Assembly (NCBI GenBank): GCA_964631255.1
Contig: CAZVWS010000006.1
Span: 1 to 62,662, forward strand
Source: JBGZFC01 sp964631255
Lineage (GTDB): Bacteria > Bacteroidota > Bacteroidia > Bacteroidales > Dysgonomonadaceae
Direction: 5' to 3'
Length of the DNA: 62,662 nt
Positions 23,926 to 31,790 of this stretch are shown here, one piece after another. The notes under the pieces were generated by a model. That model did no database searches. It had not been told where the DNA came from and saw only the letters and a list, made by a program, of their open reading frames with translations. A program made the translations under genes and the position numbers. How positions within the stretch are numbered: the first letter of the stretch is position 1; every line of letters begins with the position of its first letter.

Positions 23926-25152
23926 ATGCAATATAAAATAACCCCGCCACAAAAGATTAAAGCAACCATTCATCTGCCGGCATCCAAAAGCATCAGCAAC
24001 CGGCTTTTGATACTCAATGCCTTGAGCATGAATACCGAATCGGTCGAAAATATTTCAGATTGTGAAGACACACAGGTTGTTATAGACGCATTCAATTCCA
24101 ACTCAAACGTGTTTGACGTGAAAGGTGCGGGAACCGCAATGCGTTTTCTGACCGCTTTTCTTGCCGGAATGGAAGGCGATTGGATTTTGAAAGGTTCAAA
24201 AAGAATGCACGAACGACCCATCTTTCCGTTGGTGAATCCGCTTCGCGAATTGGGTGCCGAAATCGAGTATTTGGAAACCGAAGGATGTCCCCCGTTACGA
24301 ATAAAAGGGAAAAAGCTGAAAGGCGGCGAAGTGAGTGTTTTGGGGAGCATCAGTTCGCAATTTATATCGGCACTGATGATGATTGCACCTTTGATGGAAA
24401 ACGGGCTTGTAATAAATACCCGCAGCGAAGTGGTCTCGAAACCCTACCTCGATTTGACCCTCAAATTGATGGAAGAATACGGTGTACACACCAAGTGGGA
24501 AGGCAGCAAAATAATCATCAAGCCGCAAACATACAAGGCAAAAAACTTCAAAGTAGAGCCGGATTGGTCTGCCGCCTCCTATTGGTACGAAATAATAGCA
24601 CTTGCTCCGTCCGAATCTGAGATTTTCTTCCCGGGATTGCTCCAAAACAGCTACCAAGGCGACGCCCAATTGGTAAACTTATTCAACGATTTGGGCGTTT
24701 CTACCCAGTTTGTGGATGAAGGAGTTATCATACGGAAAACCGGTAAGCCGAATAAAAAATTCTTCCACAACTTTGTAGGTGAACCCGATTTGGCGCAAAC
24801 ATTTGCCGCCACCTGTTGCCTGCTGAATGTACCGTTCATGTTTTCGGGAGTGCAAAATTTGCGCATCAAAGAAACCGACCGCATCGAAGCACTCAAAACA
24901 GAATTTAAAAAACTGGGATTTGTGTTGCGAGCCACAGAAGACACCTTGTTGGAATGGGATGGCGAACGCTGTGTGGCAGACCCAACCCCAATTATAGACA
25001 CATACGACGACCACCGCATGGCGATGTGTTTGGCTCCGGCAGCCATTCGGTTCAATTCATTGCGGATGAACAACCCGGAAGTGGTGAGCAAATCGTATCC
25101 CAATTTCTGGGCTGATTTAAAAACTGCCGGATTCATTTTGGAGGAAATCTAA
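23926..25152 (+). CDS. aroA: 3-phosphoshikimate 1-carboxyvinyltransferase (EPSP synthase)
   Basis: This 408-residue enzyme joins phosphoenolpyruvate to shikimate-3-phosphate in aromatic amino acid synthesis. Signature segments are PASKSISNRLLIL near the N-terminus, GAGTAMRFLTAFLA, SSQFISALMM, the EPDWSAASYWYEI region and the C-terminal LRIKETDRIEAL and DTYDDHRMAMCLA. It is slightly shorter than the usual 420-440 residues, as in other Bacteroidales. Two further genes follow at 11 and 9 bases and probably share its transcript. Confidence 0.95.
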   Translation: MQYKITPPQKIKATIHLPASKSISNRLLILNALSMNTESVENISDCEDTQVVIDAFNSNSNVFDVKGAGTAMRFLTAFLAGMEGDWILKGSKRMHERPIFPLVNPLRELGAEIEYLETEGCPPLRIKGKKLKGGEVSVLGSISSQFISALMMIAPLMENGLVINTRSEVVSKPYLDLTLKLMEEYGVHTKWEGSKIIIKPQTYKAKNFKVEPDWSAASYWYEIIALAPSESEIFFPGLLQNSYQGDAQLVNLFNDLGVSTQFVDEGVIIRKTGKPNKKFFHNFVGEPDLAQTFAATCCLLNVPFMFSGVQNLRIKETDRIEALKTEFKKLGFVLRATEDTLLEWDGERCVADPTPIIDTYDDHRMAMCLAPAAIRFNSLRMNNPEVVSKSYPNFWADLKTAGFILEEI

Positions 25153-25163
25153 AAAAAAACGAA

Positions 25164-25613
25164 ATGACAAGTTTATATATATTTTTAGGCATCATCCTTT
25201 TCTTTGTATTGGCTCTGTATGTTTCCAACAACATACAGCGACGAAAAGGAAACACGCAAGAACGCGAAACGCCTCGCCCCGAAATAGATGTAAGAACCAA
25301 AGAAGAAAAAGCAAGCGGCTGCTGCGGTATGCACGAAACGTGCGAAAAAGACAGCCTGATTGTTGCCTTCGGCACGCAAGCCGAATATTTTGACGATGAG
25401 GAGTTGGATCGGTTTCAGCAACGCGATTCGGATACCTACACCGATGCCGAAGCCGAAGAGTTTCGCGAAGTATTCTACACTATCCTCGACGAGGAAAAAC
25501 CGCGGTGGGTGCGCAGTCTGCAACTTCGCGGAATTGCTGTGCCCGACCAAATGAAGGACGAAATTGTGCTCATAGTGTCCGATATGCGCGAAGCCAAAAT
25601 GCACTCACACTGA
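25164..25613 (+). CDS. Membrane-anchored Cys-rich protein of unknown function
   Basis: This 149-residue protein has one N-terminal membrane span (residues 4-22), a basic stretch NNIQRRK, then the motif SGCCGMHETCEKDS (about residues 51-64), whose Cys and His residues could bind metal. An acidic C-terminal domain follows (YFDDEELDRFQQRDSDTYTDAEAEEFREVFYTIL). I do not recognise the family, though it looks like a conserved Bacteroidales protein. It lies between aroA and a metal-transport permease with very short gaps, so a link to metal handling is possible but unproven. Confidence 0.7.
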   Translation: MTSLYIFLGIILFFVLALYVSNNIQRRKGNTQERETPRPEIDVRTKEEKASGCCGMHETCEKDSLIVAFGTQAEYFDDEELDRFQQRDSDTYTDAEAEEFREVFYTILDEEKPRWVRSLQLRGIAVPDQMKDEIVLIVSDMREAKMHSH

Positions 25614-25622
25614 GAGAAAAAA

Positions 25623-26444
25623 ATGGATATTCTCGAACTATTTCACTACGCTTTTTTCAGAAATGCTATCTTCGGTAGTTTTTTTGCAGCCATTGCCTGC
25701 GGCATCATTGGCACCTACATTGTTACCCGTCGTTTGGTTTTTATCAGCGGGGGCATTACGCACGCGTCGTTTGGCGGATTGGGAATCGGGTTTTATTTCG
25801 GAATCAACCCAATATTTTCGGCCATGGTTTTTTCGGTACTCTCGGCATTTGGCATACAATGGCTTTCCCGAAAACAAGGCGTGCGAGAAGATTCGGCCAT
25901 TGCCGTATTTTGGTCGTTGGGTATGGCAATCGGCATAATGCTCACGTTTTTAGCACCGGGCTACGCCCCTAATCTTTCGGAATATCTTTTTGGCAATATA
26001 CTCACCATCACCAAAACCGATATTATTTCTTTGGCTATACTTTCGACAATTATTATCGTGTATTTTGCTTTCAATTTCCATGCCATCATTTCCGTCTCTT
26101 TCGACGAGCAATTTGCCCAAACCCGACGCATTCGCGTGCAAATGACAGAATATGTGTTGATGTTTTTTGTAGCCATCACCATCGTGCTCAGCATCCGTTT
26201 GGTGGGCATTGTTTTGTTGATGTCGCTCATTACCGTGCCGCAAATGACTGCCAATCTGTTCACGGTGAGTTATTCGCGCATGATTTACCTATCGTCTGCC
26301 ATCAGCTTCGTGGCTTGCATCATTGGTTTGCTTCTGTCTTATTACCTGAATGTACCCTCGGGAGCATTCATCATTTTTGTACTCATCGTGCTGTTTTTTC
26401 TTGCTAAAACAGTCAAATCGCTCCTTTCGAGTCGAAAAAGATAG
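25623..26444 (+). CDS. Zinc/manganese ABC transporter permease (ZnuB/TroC family)
   Basis: This 273-residue inner-membrane protein with about eight hydrophobic helices is the channel subunit of an ABC-3 type metal importer. The loops RLVFISGGITHASFGGLGIGFYFG and the SIRLVGIVLLMSLITVPQMTANLF segment, which contacts the ATPase, are family signatures. The ATPase and binding-protein genes are not adjacent, so they must lie elsewhere. It follows the Cys-rich membrane protein by nine bases, and a perfect bidirectional terminator follows the gene. Confidence 0.9.
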   Translation: MDILELFHYAFFRNAIFGSFFAAIACGIIGTYIVTRRLVFISGGITHASFGGLGIGFYFGINPIFSAMVFSVLSAFGIQWLSRKQGVREDSAIAVFWSLGMAIGIMLTFLAPGYAPNLSEYLFGNILTITKTDIISLAILSTIIIVYFAFNFHAIISVSFDEQFAQTRRIRVQMTEYVLMFFVAITIVLSIRLVGIVLLMSLITVPQMTANLFTVSYSRMIYLSSAISFVACIIGLLLSYYLNVPSGAFIIFVLIVLFFLAKTVKSLLSSRKR

Positions 26445-26465
26445 GTACATCAAGAGCGTTATAAC

Positions 26466-26504
26466 AAAAAAGAGAATTTCTGTTGTGTAGAAATTCTCTT
26501 TTTT
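26466..26504. terminator. Bidirectional terminator, 16-bp perfect stem
   Basis: The arms 26466-26481 and 26489-26504 are fully complementary, begin with A6 and end with T6, and enclose a seven-base loop. It serves the metal permease gene (+) and the convergent oxidoreductase operon (-). Confidence 0.9.
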
Positions 26505-26538
26505 CGTAATATGTGGTAGTAGCGGTTGCTACTGCAAA

Positions 26539-27093
26539 TTATTGTGCTTTGCTTTCGATTTCAATAATTTCCATTCCGCGAAGAATTGCTTGCTCATTCA
26601 TTGGCAACAATTTGTGGTGACGTTCGGGAAGTGATTTTTTCAATCCTTTCATCACGTTTTCTAACTTCACGATAGGAGACAATTTAAGCAATCCACCCAA
26701 TACAATCATATTGAATACTTTGGCATTGTTCATGCGCATCGATTCATCCATTGCATCAATTTTATAGATGTTGATATCTTTACGTTTGCTTGACTGACGG
26801 ATTCCGTAGCCATCGTAAATAAGGATACCACCCGGTTTCACTTTGCTTTCAAATTTATCCATCGAAGGTTGGTTGAGTACAATAACAACATCGTATAGAT
26901 TTACAATGGGCGAACTGATTGGTTCGTCGTCGATAATTACGGTAACGTTTGCCGTACCACCGCGTTGTTCGGGACCATAAGCCGGCATCCAAGATACTTC
27001 TTTATCTTCCATAATTCCGGAATAAGCCAGAATTTTACCCATCGACAATACTCCTTGTCCTCCAAATCCTGCAATTACTATTTCTTGTAACAT
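26539..27093 (-). CDS. 2-oxoacid:ferredoxin oxidoreductase, gamma subunit
   Basis: This 184-residue protein is the gamma subunit of a KorC/VorC-type enzyme that oxidises 2-oxoacids to acyl-CoA with ferredoxin reduction. The N-terminal IAGFGGQGVLSMGKIL glycine-rich block, SWMPAYGPEQRGGTANVTVIIDDEPI and the VVIVLNQPSMDKFE strand are characteristic. It is the last gene of the operon (delta, alpha, small membrane protein, beta, gamma), 14 bases after the beta subunit. A shared terminator follows. The substrate class cannot be fixed from this subunit. Confidence 0.9.
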   Translation of the reverse strand: MLQEIVIAGFGGQGVLSMGKILAYSGIMEDKEVSWMPAYGPEQRGGTANVTVIIDDEPISSPIVNLYDVVIVLNQPSMDKFESKVKPGGILIYDGYGIRQSSKRKDINIYKIDAMDESMRMNNAKVFNMIVLGGLLKLSPIVKLENVMKGLKKSLPERHHKLLPMNEQAILRGMEIIEIESKAQ

Positions 27094-27107
27094 TGTGTAT
27101 TAAGTTT

Positions 27108-27869
27108 TTAAACGTTTTTTAAATCTCCCAATGGATATACGGGGAACATATTTTCAACCATCCAATCGTTTGCAGCAGCCGGTGTCATTTTCCAACCAGA
27201 ATTACAAGTTGAAACGATTTCTACAACCGATGTACCTTTTCCTGCCATTGCATTTTCAAAAGCCAATTTAATCATACGTTTTGCCTTTTTCACAGCGGCT
27301 GCCGTATGTACACTTTGACGAGTTACCAAGCAAACGCCGTCTAACATAGCCAACATATCGGATATTTTCAATGGGTTACCCATTGTGTTGGTGTCGCGAC
27401 CTTCGGGGCTGGTAGCTGTTTTCATATCTTTTAGAGTAGTAGGAGCCATTTGTCCGCCTGTCATACCATAAATACCGTTATTGATAAAGATGATAGCGAT
27501 ATTTTCTCCACGGTTTGCTGCATGAATTGTTTCTGCTGTACCAATTGCCGCTAAGTCCCCATCGCCTTGGTAAGTGAATACCATTTTGTCGGGGTTGAGG
27601 CGTTTTACTGCGGTTGCCAATGCGGGTGCACGTCCGTGTGCAGCTTCTTGCCAATCGATATCGATATATTTGTAGGCAAAAACAGCGCATCCTACCGGTG
27701 CAATTCCAATAGTTTTTTCTTGTAGTCCGAGTTCTTTTACCACTTCGGCAACAAGTTTGTGCACAACGCCGTGAGAACATCCGGGGCAGTAGTGCATGTG
27801 TGTGTCGTTCATCAACTCGGGTTTTTTATACACCAAGTTTTCAGGACTTTTTATCATGTTTACATCCAT
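27108..27869 (-). CDS. 2-oxoacid:ferredoxin oxidoreductase, beta (TPP) subunit
   Basis: This 253-residue subunit binds thiamine pyrophosphate: the motif GDGDLAAIG...FINNGIYGMTGGQMAPTT supplies the Mg-TPP ligands. The N-terminal HYCPGCSHGVVHKLVAEV has the two cysteines typical of KorB/VorB-type beta chains, and GCAVF, HGRAPALATAVKR follow the family pattern. It starts six bases after the stop of an embedded 53-residue membrane-protein gene. The subunit acts with the alpha chain at 28040-29122 to decarboxylate the 2-oxoacid. Confidence 0.92.
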   Translation of the reverse strand: MDVNMIKSPENLVYKKPELMNDTHMHYCPGCSHGVVHKLVAEVVKELGLQEKTIGIAPVGCAVFAYKYIDIDWQEAAHGRAPALATAVKRLNPDKMVFTYQGDGDLAAIGTAETIHAANRGENIAIIFINNGIYGMTGGQMAPTTLKDMKTATSPEGRDTNTMGNPLKISDMLAMLDGVCLVTRQSVHTAAAVKKAKRMIKLAFENAMAGKGTSVVEIVSTCNSGWKMTPAAANDWMVENMFPVYPLGDLKNV

Positions 27870-27874
27870 AATTG

Positions 27875-28036
27875 TTATCTTTTTGAGAATCTATATAAAA
27901 AATATAATACAATTGCGCAAATTCCCACAATCCAAGTTGCTTTCAGATTTTTATCGGTCGAGAAATATACCACCAAGGTGGCTATCACAAACACGAGAAA
28001 AAGCACAGAGAATATTTGCGTTAATTGAGGTTTCAT
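27875..28036 (-). CDS. Small membrane protein inside the oxidoreductase operon (53 aa)
   Basis: An ATG at the complement of 28034-28036 opens a 53-codon frame ending with TAA at 27875-27877. The product has two hydrophobic helices (about residues 9-25 and 35-48) joined by a polar turn FSTDKNLKA, and a basic C-terminus YRFSKR. It starts three bases after the alpha-subunit stop and ends five bases before the beta-subunit start, spacing that strongly suggests a real gene. It could anchor the soluble complex to the membrane or interact with a membrane electron acceptor; no family is recognised. Confidence 0.7.
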   Translation of the reverse strand: MKPQLTQIFSVLFLVFVIATLVVYFSTDKNLKATWIVGICAIVLYFLYRFSKR

Positions 28037-28039
28037 GCT

Positions 28040-29122
28040 TTATTTTACAAGCTGTTTTTTTAATGCTTCCAATACACCGTCGGGTGTAGGTACGATACCG
28101 CCTAAGCGACCATAATGTTCAACAGGCACTTTGCCACAAACTGCGAGACGTACGTCTTCTACCATTTGTCCGGCATTCATTTCCACGGTCAAGAATCCTT
28201 TTACTTTTTGAGCGTATTCGTTGATTACTTTCGTGGGGAATGGCCACAAGGTGATGGGTCGGAGCAATCCAACTTTGATACCTTCTTCTCGGCTTAGTTT
28301 GATTACTTTTTTACAAATACGTGCTGCAGAACCAAATGCTACAAGTATGTAGTCGGCATCGTCGCAATTTATTGCTTCGTAGCGAACTTCATTTTCTTCT
28401 ATTTCTTTGTATTTTGCTTGGAATTTCAAGTTTCTTTTTTCCATTACTTCCGAATCCATTTCGAGTGAAGTAATGATATTGGGTTCTCTATCGGGAGTTT
28501 TTCCGAGGGTTGCCCAAGGACATTGTTCGCGAATTTCTTGTTCTGTTCTTCTACGACGGAATTCGGGCAGACGCACTTTTTCCATCATTTGACCAATAAC
28601 TCCGTCCGATAAAATCATGGCGGGGTTGTTGTATTTGAATGCGAGTTCAAATCCCAGTCCTACAAAATCAGCCATTTCTTGTACCGAGTCGGGAGCTAAT
28701 GTAATCAAGCGATAATCGCCATGACCTCCACCTTTCACGGTTTGAAAATAGTCTGCTTGCGATGGTTGAATGGTTCCTAAACCGGGACCTCCGCGTTGCA
28801 CGTTCACGATAAGACAAGGCAGTTCTGCACCCGCGATGTATGAGATACCTTCTTGTTTTAGACTGACACCCGGGCTGGATGAAGAGGTCATGGAGTATTT
28901 TCCACAAGCAGCACCACCATATACCATGTTGATAGCTGCTACTTCGCTCTCTGCTTGCAATACAACCATTCCGGTGGTTTTCCACGGAGCGACCTCCATA
29001 AGCGTTTCTATAATTTCTGACTGTGGAGTAATCGGGTAACCGAAGTAGCCATCTACGCCGTAACGAATAGCGGCATGGGCGATGGCTTCGTTTCCTTTCA
29101 TTAATGATATTTCTTCTGACAT
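28040..29122 (-). CDS. 2-oxoacid:ferredoxin oxidoreductase, alpha subunit (VorB-like)
   Basis: This 360-residue subunit carries the pyrimidine-binding and C-terminal domains of the enzyme. Recognisable blocks are KGNEAIAHAAIRYGVDGYFGYPITPQSEI, AESEVAAINMVYGGAACGKYSMTSSSSPG and QRGGPGLGTIQPSQADYFQ. In annotations of Bacteroidales this type is usually called VorB (3-methyl-2-oxobutanoate) or KorA (2-oxoglutarate). The presence of ptb-buk elsewhere in the window favours short or branched acyl-CoA products, but this is inference. It follows the ferredoxin-type delta subunit by 79 bases. Confidence 0.9.
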   Translation of the reverse strand: MSEEISLMKGNEAIAHAAIRYGVDGYFGYPITPQSEIIETLMEVAPWKTTGMVVLQAESEVAAINMVYGGAACGKYSMTSSSSPGVSLKQEGISYIAGAELPCLIVNVQRGGPGLGTIQPSQADYFQTVKGGGHGDYRLITLAPDSVQEMADFVGLGFELAFKYNNPAMILSDGVIGQMMEKVRLPEFRRRRTEQEIREQCPWATLGKTPDREPNIITSLEMDSEVMEKRNLKFQAKYKEIEENEVRYEAINCDDADYILVAFGSAARICKKVIKLSREEGIKVGLLRPITLWPFPTKVINEYAQKVKGFLTVEMNAGQMVEDVRLAVCGKVPVEHYGRLGGIVPTPDGVLEALKKQLVK

Positions 29123-29201
29123 AATGTTGATTTAATTTATCGATTTACGATAGATTTTTAATAAGTAAAAAGAGAATGGGAGTGTTTGGGAACACAATCG
29201 C

Positions 29202-29432
29202 TTAATCTATTTTTTTGCGATATACCGTTAATACTCCATCCGGACAAACAAATCCGCAATTAGCACATCCAATGCAATCGTCCGGATTTTTCATATACAC
29301 ATAGTGATAACCGCGATCATTTACTTCTTGCGGTTGTAACTCTAACACATCTGACGGGCAAGATACTACACAAAGGTTGCATCCTTTACAGCGCTGTGTG
29401 TTTACTTCTACATAGCCTTTAACTTTTGCCAT
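29202..29432 (-). CDS. 2-oxoacid:ferredoxin oxidoreductase, delta (2[4Fe-4S] ferredoxin) subunit
   Basis: This 76-residue protein has two CxxCxxCxxxC motifs (RCKGCNLCVVSCP and DCIGCANCGFVCP) that bind two [4Fe-4S] clusters and pass electrons from the TPP site. I chose the ATG complementary to 29430-29432, which gives the usual delta-subunit start MAKVKGYVEVN; a longer frame to 29495 runs through the promoter. A -7 box TATTTTTG lies at the complement of 29465-29472. It is the first gene of the operon. Confidence 0.92.
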   Translation of the reverse strand: MAKVKGYVEVNTQRCKGCNLCVVSCPSDVLELQPQEVNDRGYHYVYMKNPDDCIGCANCGFVCPDGVLTVYRKKID

Positions 29433-29684
29433 TATTTTTTGTGGTTTTAAAAAATTGGTTTCTACAAAAATAGTATTTGTTTTGCAAGTAAACAATTTTC
29501 ATCGGTTATTTTTTTAAATCTTTAAGTATATCTGTACAAATAGGATACAAGCAAGCTATTTGTTTTATTGCTTTTTTTTGTTGAATTAATCAGACTGCGT
29601 ATTTTTTTAATTTCAAATGAGAAGAATTTGATGCCTTTTCCCAAAAAACTATAAGTTTCAGGAAAATAGCGTTTGGTAACATAT

Positions 29685-30473
29685 TTATTCTTTTCGCCTG
29701 GCGTGAATATGGATATTTTGACTTAGCAGGGTGTAAATATCTCGTTCACAATTATCGGTTAGTAGTTTCAGGTGATTTTGCATTACCGTTTCATCCAATC
29801 GCACCGCGGGTCCGGTTTGCGCATCTTGTGGGGCAATTTGCATAATTTTGGAGGCTGTTTCGGCAATCAATGGCTGCAGCACTTCAAAAGGTATTTGCCG
29901 ATTTTCAACTATCTCGGAAGCTAAAACATACATGTGATTGGTAAAATTGCAAGCAAAAACGGCTGCCAGATGCAGGTATTTTCTTTTTTCGGACGAAAGC
30001 AAATTTACATTATCCGATATAGTTTGGGCTATTGCTTGCATTTTTTCTTCCGTGGTGGTGCTATCTCCTTCCACAAAGATTGGTATTTCTGAGAAATTGA
30101 GTTCACGCCCTTTAGTAAATGTCTGCAAAGGATAAAAAACCCCATAATTTTCACCTCTTTCGGCAAACAACGAAAGGGGCAAACTGCCCGCCGTATGTAC
30201 CCAAACACCCGATGTAACGGGCATTTGCCGAATAAGTTCTGGCAAAACATCGTCTTTCACCGCGAAGAGATACAAATCGGCATCTCGGTAGATTTTATCT
30301 ACGCAATCGGTAAAAGTAGCACCGTATTTTTCGCCCAACAACCGCGCATTTTGCAAGGAGCGACTATATATCTGCACAACCCGATGTCCGGCGCCCGAAA
30401 ACGCACCTGCCAAATGTGTTGCCACATTGCCCGAGCCAATAAAAACAACGGATAATTTTTTTTCTTCTGTCAT
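29685..30473 (-). CDS. Rossmann-fold DUF2520 oxidoreductase-like protein
   Basis: This 262-residue cytoplasmic protein has an N-terminal NAD(P)-binding fold (SVVFIGSGNVATHLAGAFSGAGH) of the F420/ProC-like type, and a C-terminal helical DUF2520 domain (EKRKYLHLAAVFACNFTNHMYVLAS, GPAVRLDETVMQNHL). Its substrate is not established; the fold resembles pyrroline-5-carboxylate reductase and 6-phosphogluconate dehydrogenase. The ATG at the complement of 30471-30473 is used; a TTG two codons upstream adds nothing recognisable. Neighbours give no clear clue to function. Confidence 0.82.
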   Translation of the reverse strand: MTEEKKLSVVFIGSGNVATHLAGAFSGAGHRVVQIYSRSLQNARLLGEKYGATFTDCVDKIYRDADLYLFAVKDDVLPELIRQMPVTSGVWVHTAGSLPLSLFAERGENYGVFYPLQTFTKGRELNFSEIPIFVEGDSTTTEEKMQAIAQTISDNVNLLSSEKRKYLHLAAVFACNFTNHMYVLASEIVENRQIPFEVLQPLIAETASKIMQIAPQDAQTGPAVRLDETVMQNHLKLLTDNCERDIYTLLSQNIHIHARRKE

Positions 30474-30508
30474 AAGCAAAAAAGATTTGAAATTTTAGTT
30501 TTCTACAA

Positions 30509-31078
30509 TTATTGTTGCAAAACAAAACCTCGGAGCAACACGTGAAGCAACACGTGAATAGCGAGAGGAGCCAACAAAATGATGAGATTTGAAATTGCAG
30601 CGATGCGAATTCGGTACTTATCGGCGATGCACAAAAACCGCTTTGCACCTATGTATATAATGTATTGCGAATAGAGCAAGATAAGCCAAAGAAACGAGAA
30701 ATTGTGCAATAGCGGATTTATCACGTAAAACAGATGAAGCATTACCGACGAGTATCCGACAAATTGCTGCAATTCTTCGTTTGTTCGCTCTATGGTAAAG
30801 TACCGTAGCAACTTGTTATGCAAATACGAAGTAAGATAAAAACCGCCAAATATGGAAGAAGTTGCCACGATGGATTGAGACAAAGCACCGCGAATTTCGC
30901 CTCCTTGCTGCAACCACATAGTCCCAACAAAAGTAGAAAGAGCAATTAAACCAAAAATTGGGAAGAGAAAATTGTTGGTAAACTCCTGCTGCTTATCTTT
31001 TTCTTCAGACACACGCTCCCACCCTTTTTGCGGATTAGCTATCAGGTAAAATACAATTTGAATGATATTTTTATACAA
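30509..31078 (-). CDS. Yip1-family membrane protein
   Basis: This protein of about 189 residues has five to six hydrophobic helices and the family-like start YKNIIQIVFYLIANPQKGWERV. I prefer a TTG start at 31078, because a -7 promoter box TATCTTTG lies at the complement of 31100-31107, downstream of the only upstream ATG (31150). If the ATG at 31150 were used, the protein would gain 24 residues encoded by the promoter region. Function is unknown; Yip1-like bacterial proteins are integral to the cytoplasmic membrane. It lies 35 bases upstream of the DUF2520 gene. Confidence 0.7.
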   Translation of the reverse strand: MYKNIIQIVFYLIANPQKGWERVSEEKDKQQEFTNNFLFPIFGLIALSTFVGTMWLQQGGEIRGALSQSIVATSSIFGGFYLTSYLHNKLLRYFTIERTNEELQQFVGYSSVMLHLFYVINPLLHNFSFLWLILLYSQYIIYIGAKRFLCIADKYRIRIAAISNLIILLAPLAIHVLLHVLLRGFVLQQ

Positions 31079-31180
31079 AACTGCACGTTTTAGAAATAAC
31101 AAAGATAATGATTTATTGTAAAAGATAGGATGAGAAACAGACGTTCCCATCCATAAATATTAGAAAAGATTCTGCTTTTC

Positions 31181-31208
31181 TGTAGTTTTTTCCGCAACTT
31201 TGCGTCTA
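31181..31208 (+). promoter_or_regulatory. Candidate ECF-sigma promoter, copy A
   Basis: TGTAGTTTTTTCC at 31181-31193 and TTTGCGTCTAAT at 31199-31210 match copy B upstream of the sigma gene at nearly every base. The CGTCTAA part resembles the -10 element of many ECF sigma factors. It lies about 60 bases before the gene at 31271. Confidence 0.6.
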
Positions 31209-31270
31209 ATAAGAATAAATAAATTAAATAACAGGGTTATCTTTGCATAACACCTAATTTTTATCGAAGA

Positions 31271-31684
31271 ATGGAACGAAGAGATTATATACTGCTGGAG
31301 ATAGAAAAGATAGGATTAATATTAACCGCCCTGAAACAAAAACTTTTTGGTGGAAAAGAAAACGTAGCTATCACCATTGAGAAACAGGTGGAAGAAACCA
31401 ATGATATCTTACTAAACGAAATCAATTTCGACCTCAATAAATTTCTATCCCTGGATATAGAACAATCAATTCAATATTTGGACAGCTTTAAGGGATTTAA
31501 CGTGGAAAATACGGACGAATTGGCTCGGTATTTTTCAACATTAGGATTTTGTGGCAATTCCGCCCAATCTCAAGAATATTTAAAAAAATCGCTCCAACTA
31601 TACACTATCAGCAATTTAAAAAGTAAAACCTACTCCGTGGAACGAGAAATGTATATTAGGCAAATAAAAAACGCATTAGTTTAA
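31271..31684 (+). CDS. Hypothetical protein of the ECF sigma module
   Basis: This 137-residue soluble protein is predominantly helical and acidic in its first half (MERRDYILLEIEKIGLILTALKQKLFGGKENVA). No signal peptide, membrane span or familiar motif is seen. It is expressed from a promoter nearly identical to that of the ECF sigma gene 100 bases downstream, so it is probably a member of that sigma regulon. The repeated helices (about residues 8-25, 35-50, 55-70 and 90-110) suggest an all-helical fold, perhaps tetratricopeptide-like. Confidence 0.65.
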   Translation: MERRDYILLEIEKIGLILTALKQKLFGGKENVAITIEKQVEETNDILLNEINFDLNKFLSLDIEQSIQYLDSFKGFNVENTDELARYFSTLGFCGNSAQSQEYLKKSLQLYTISNLKSKTYSVEREMYIRQIKNALV

Positions 31685-31720
31685 TCCACGTATTGCCGGT
31701 AAAAAAATTCATCAAAAACC

Positions 31721-31748
31721 TGTAGTTTCTTCCTCCCCTTTGCGTCTA
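31721..31748 (+). promoter_or_regulatory. Candidate ECF-sigma promoter, copy B (autoregulatory)
   Basis: TGTAGTTTCTTCC (31721-31733) and TTTGCGTCTAAC (31739-31750) have the same spacing as in copy A at 31181-31210. It lies 41 bases before the sigma ATG at 31791, so the sigma factor probably controls its own gene. Confidence 0.6.
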
Positions 31749-31790
31749 ACATACAAAAGACAAACTGTTGCAACAAATTTAAACGAAAGC

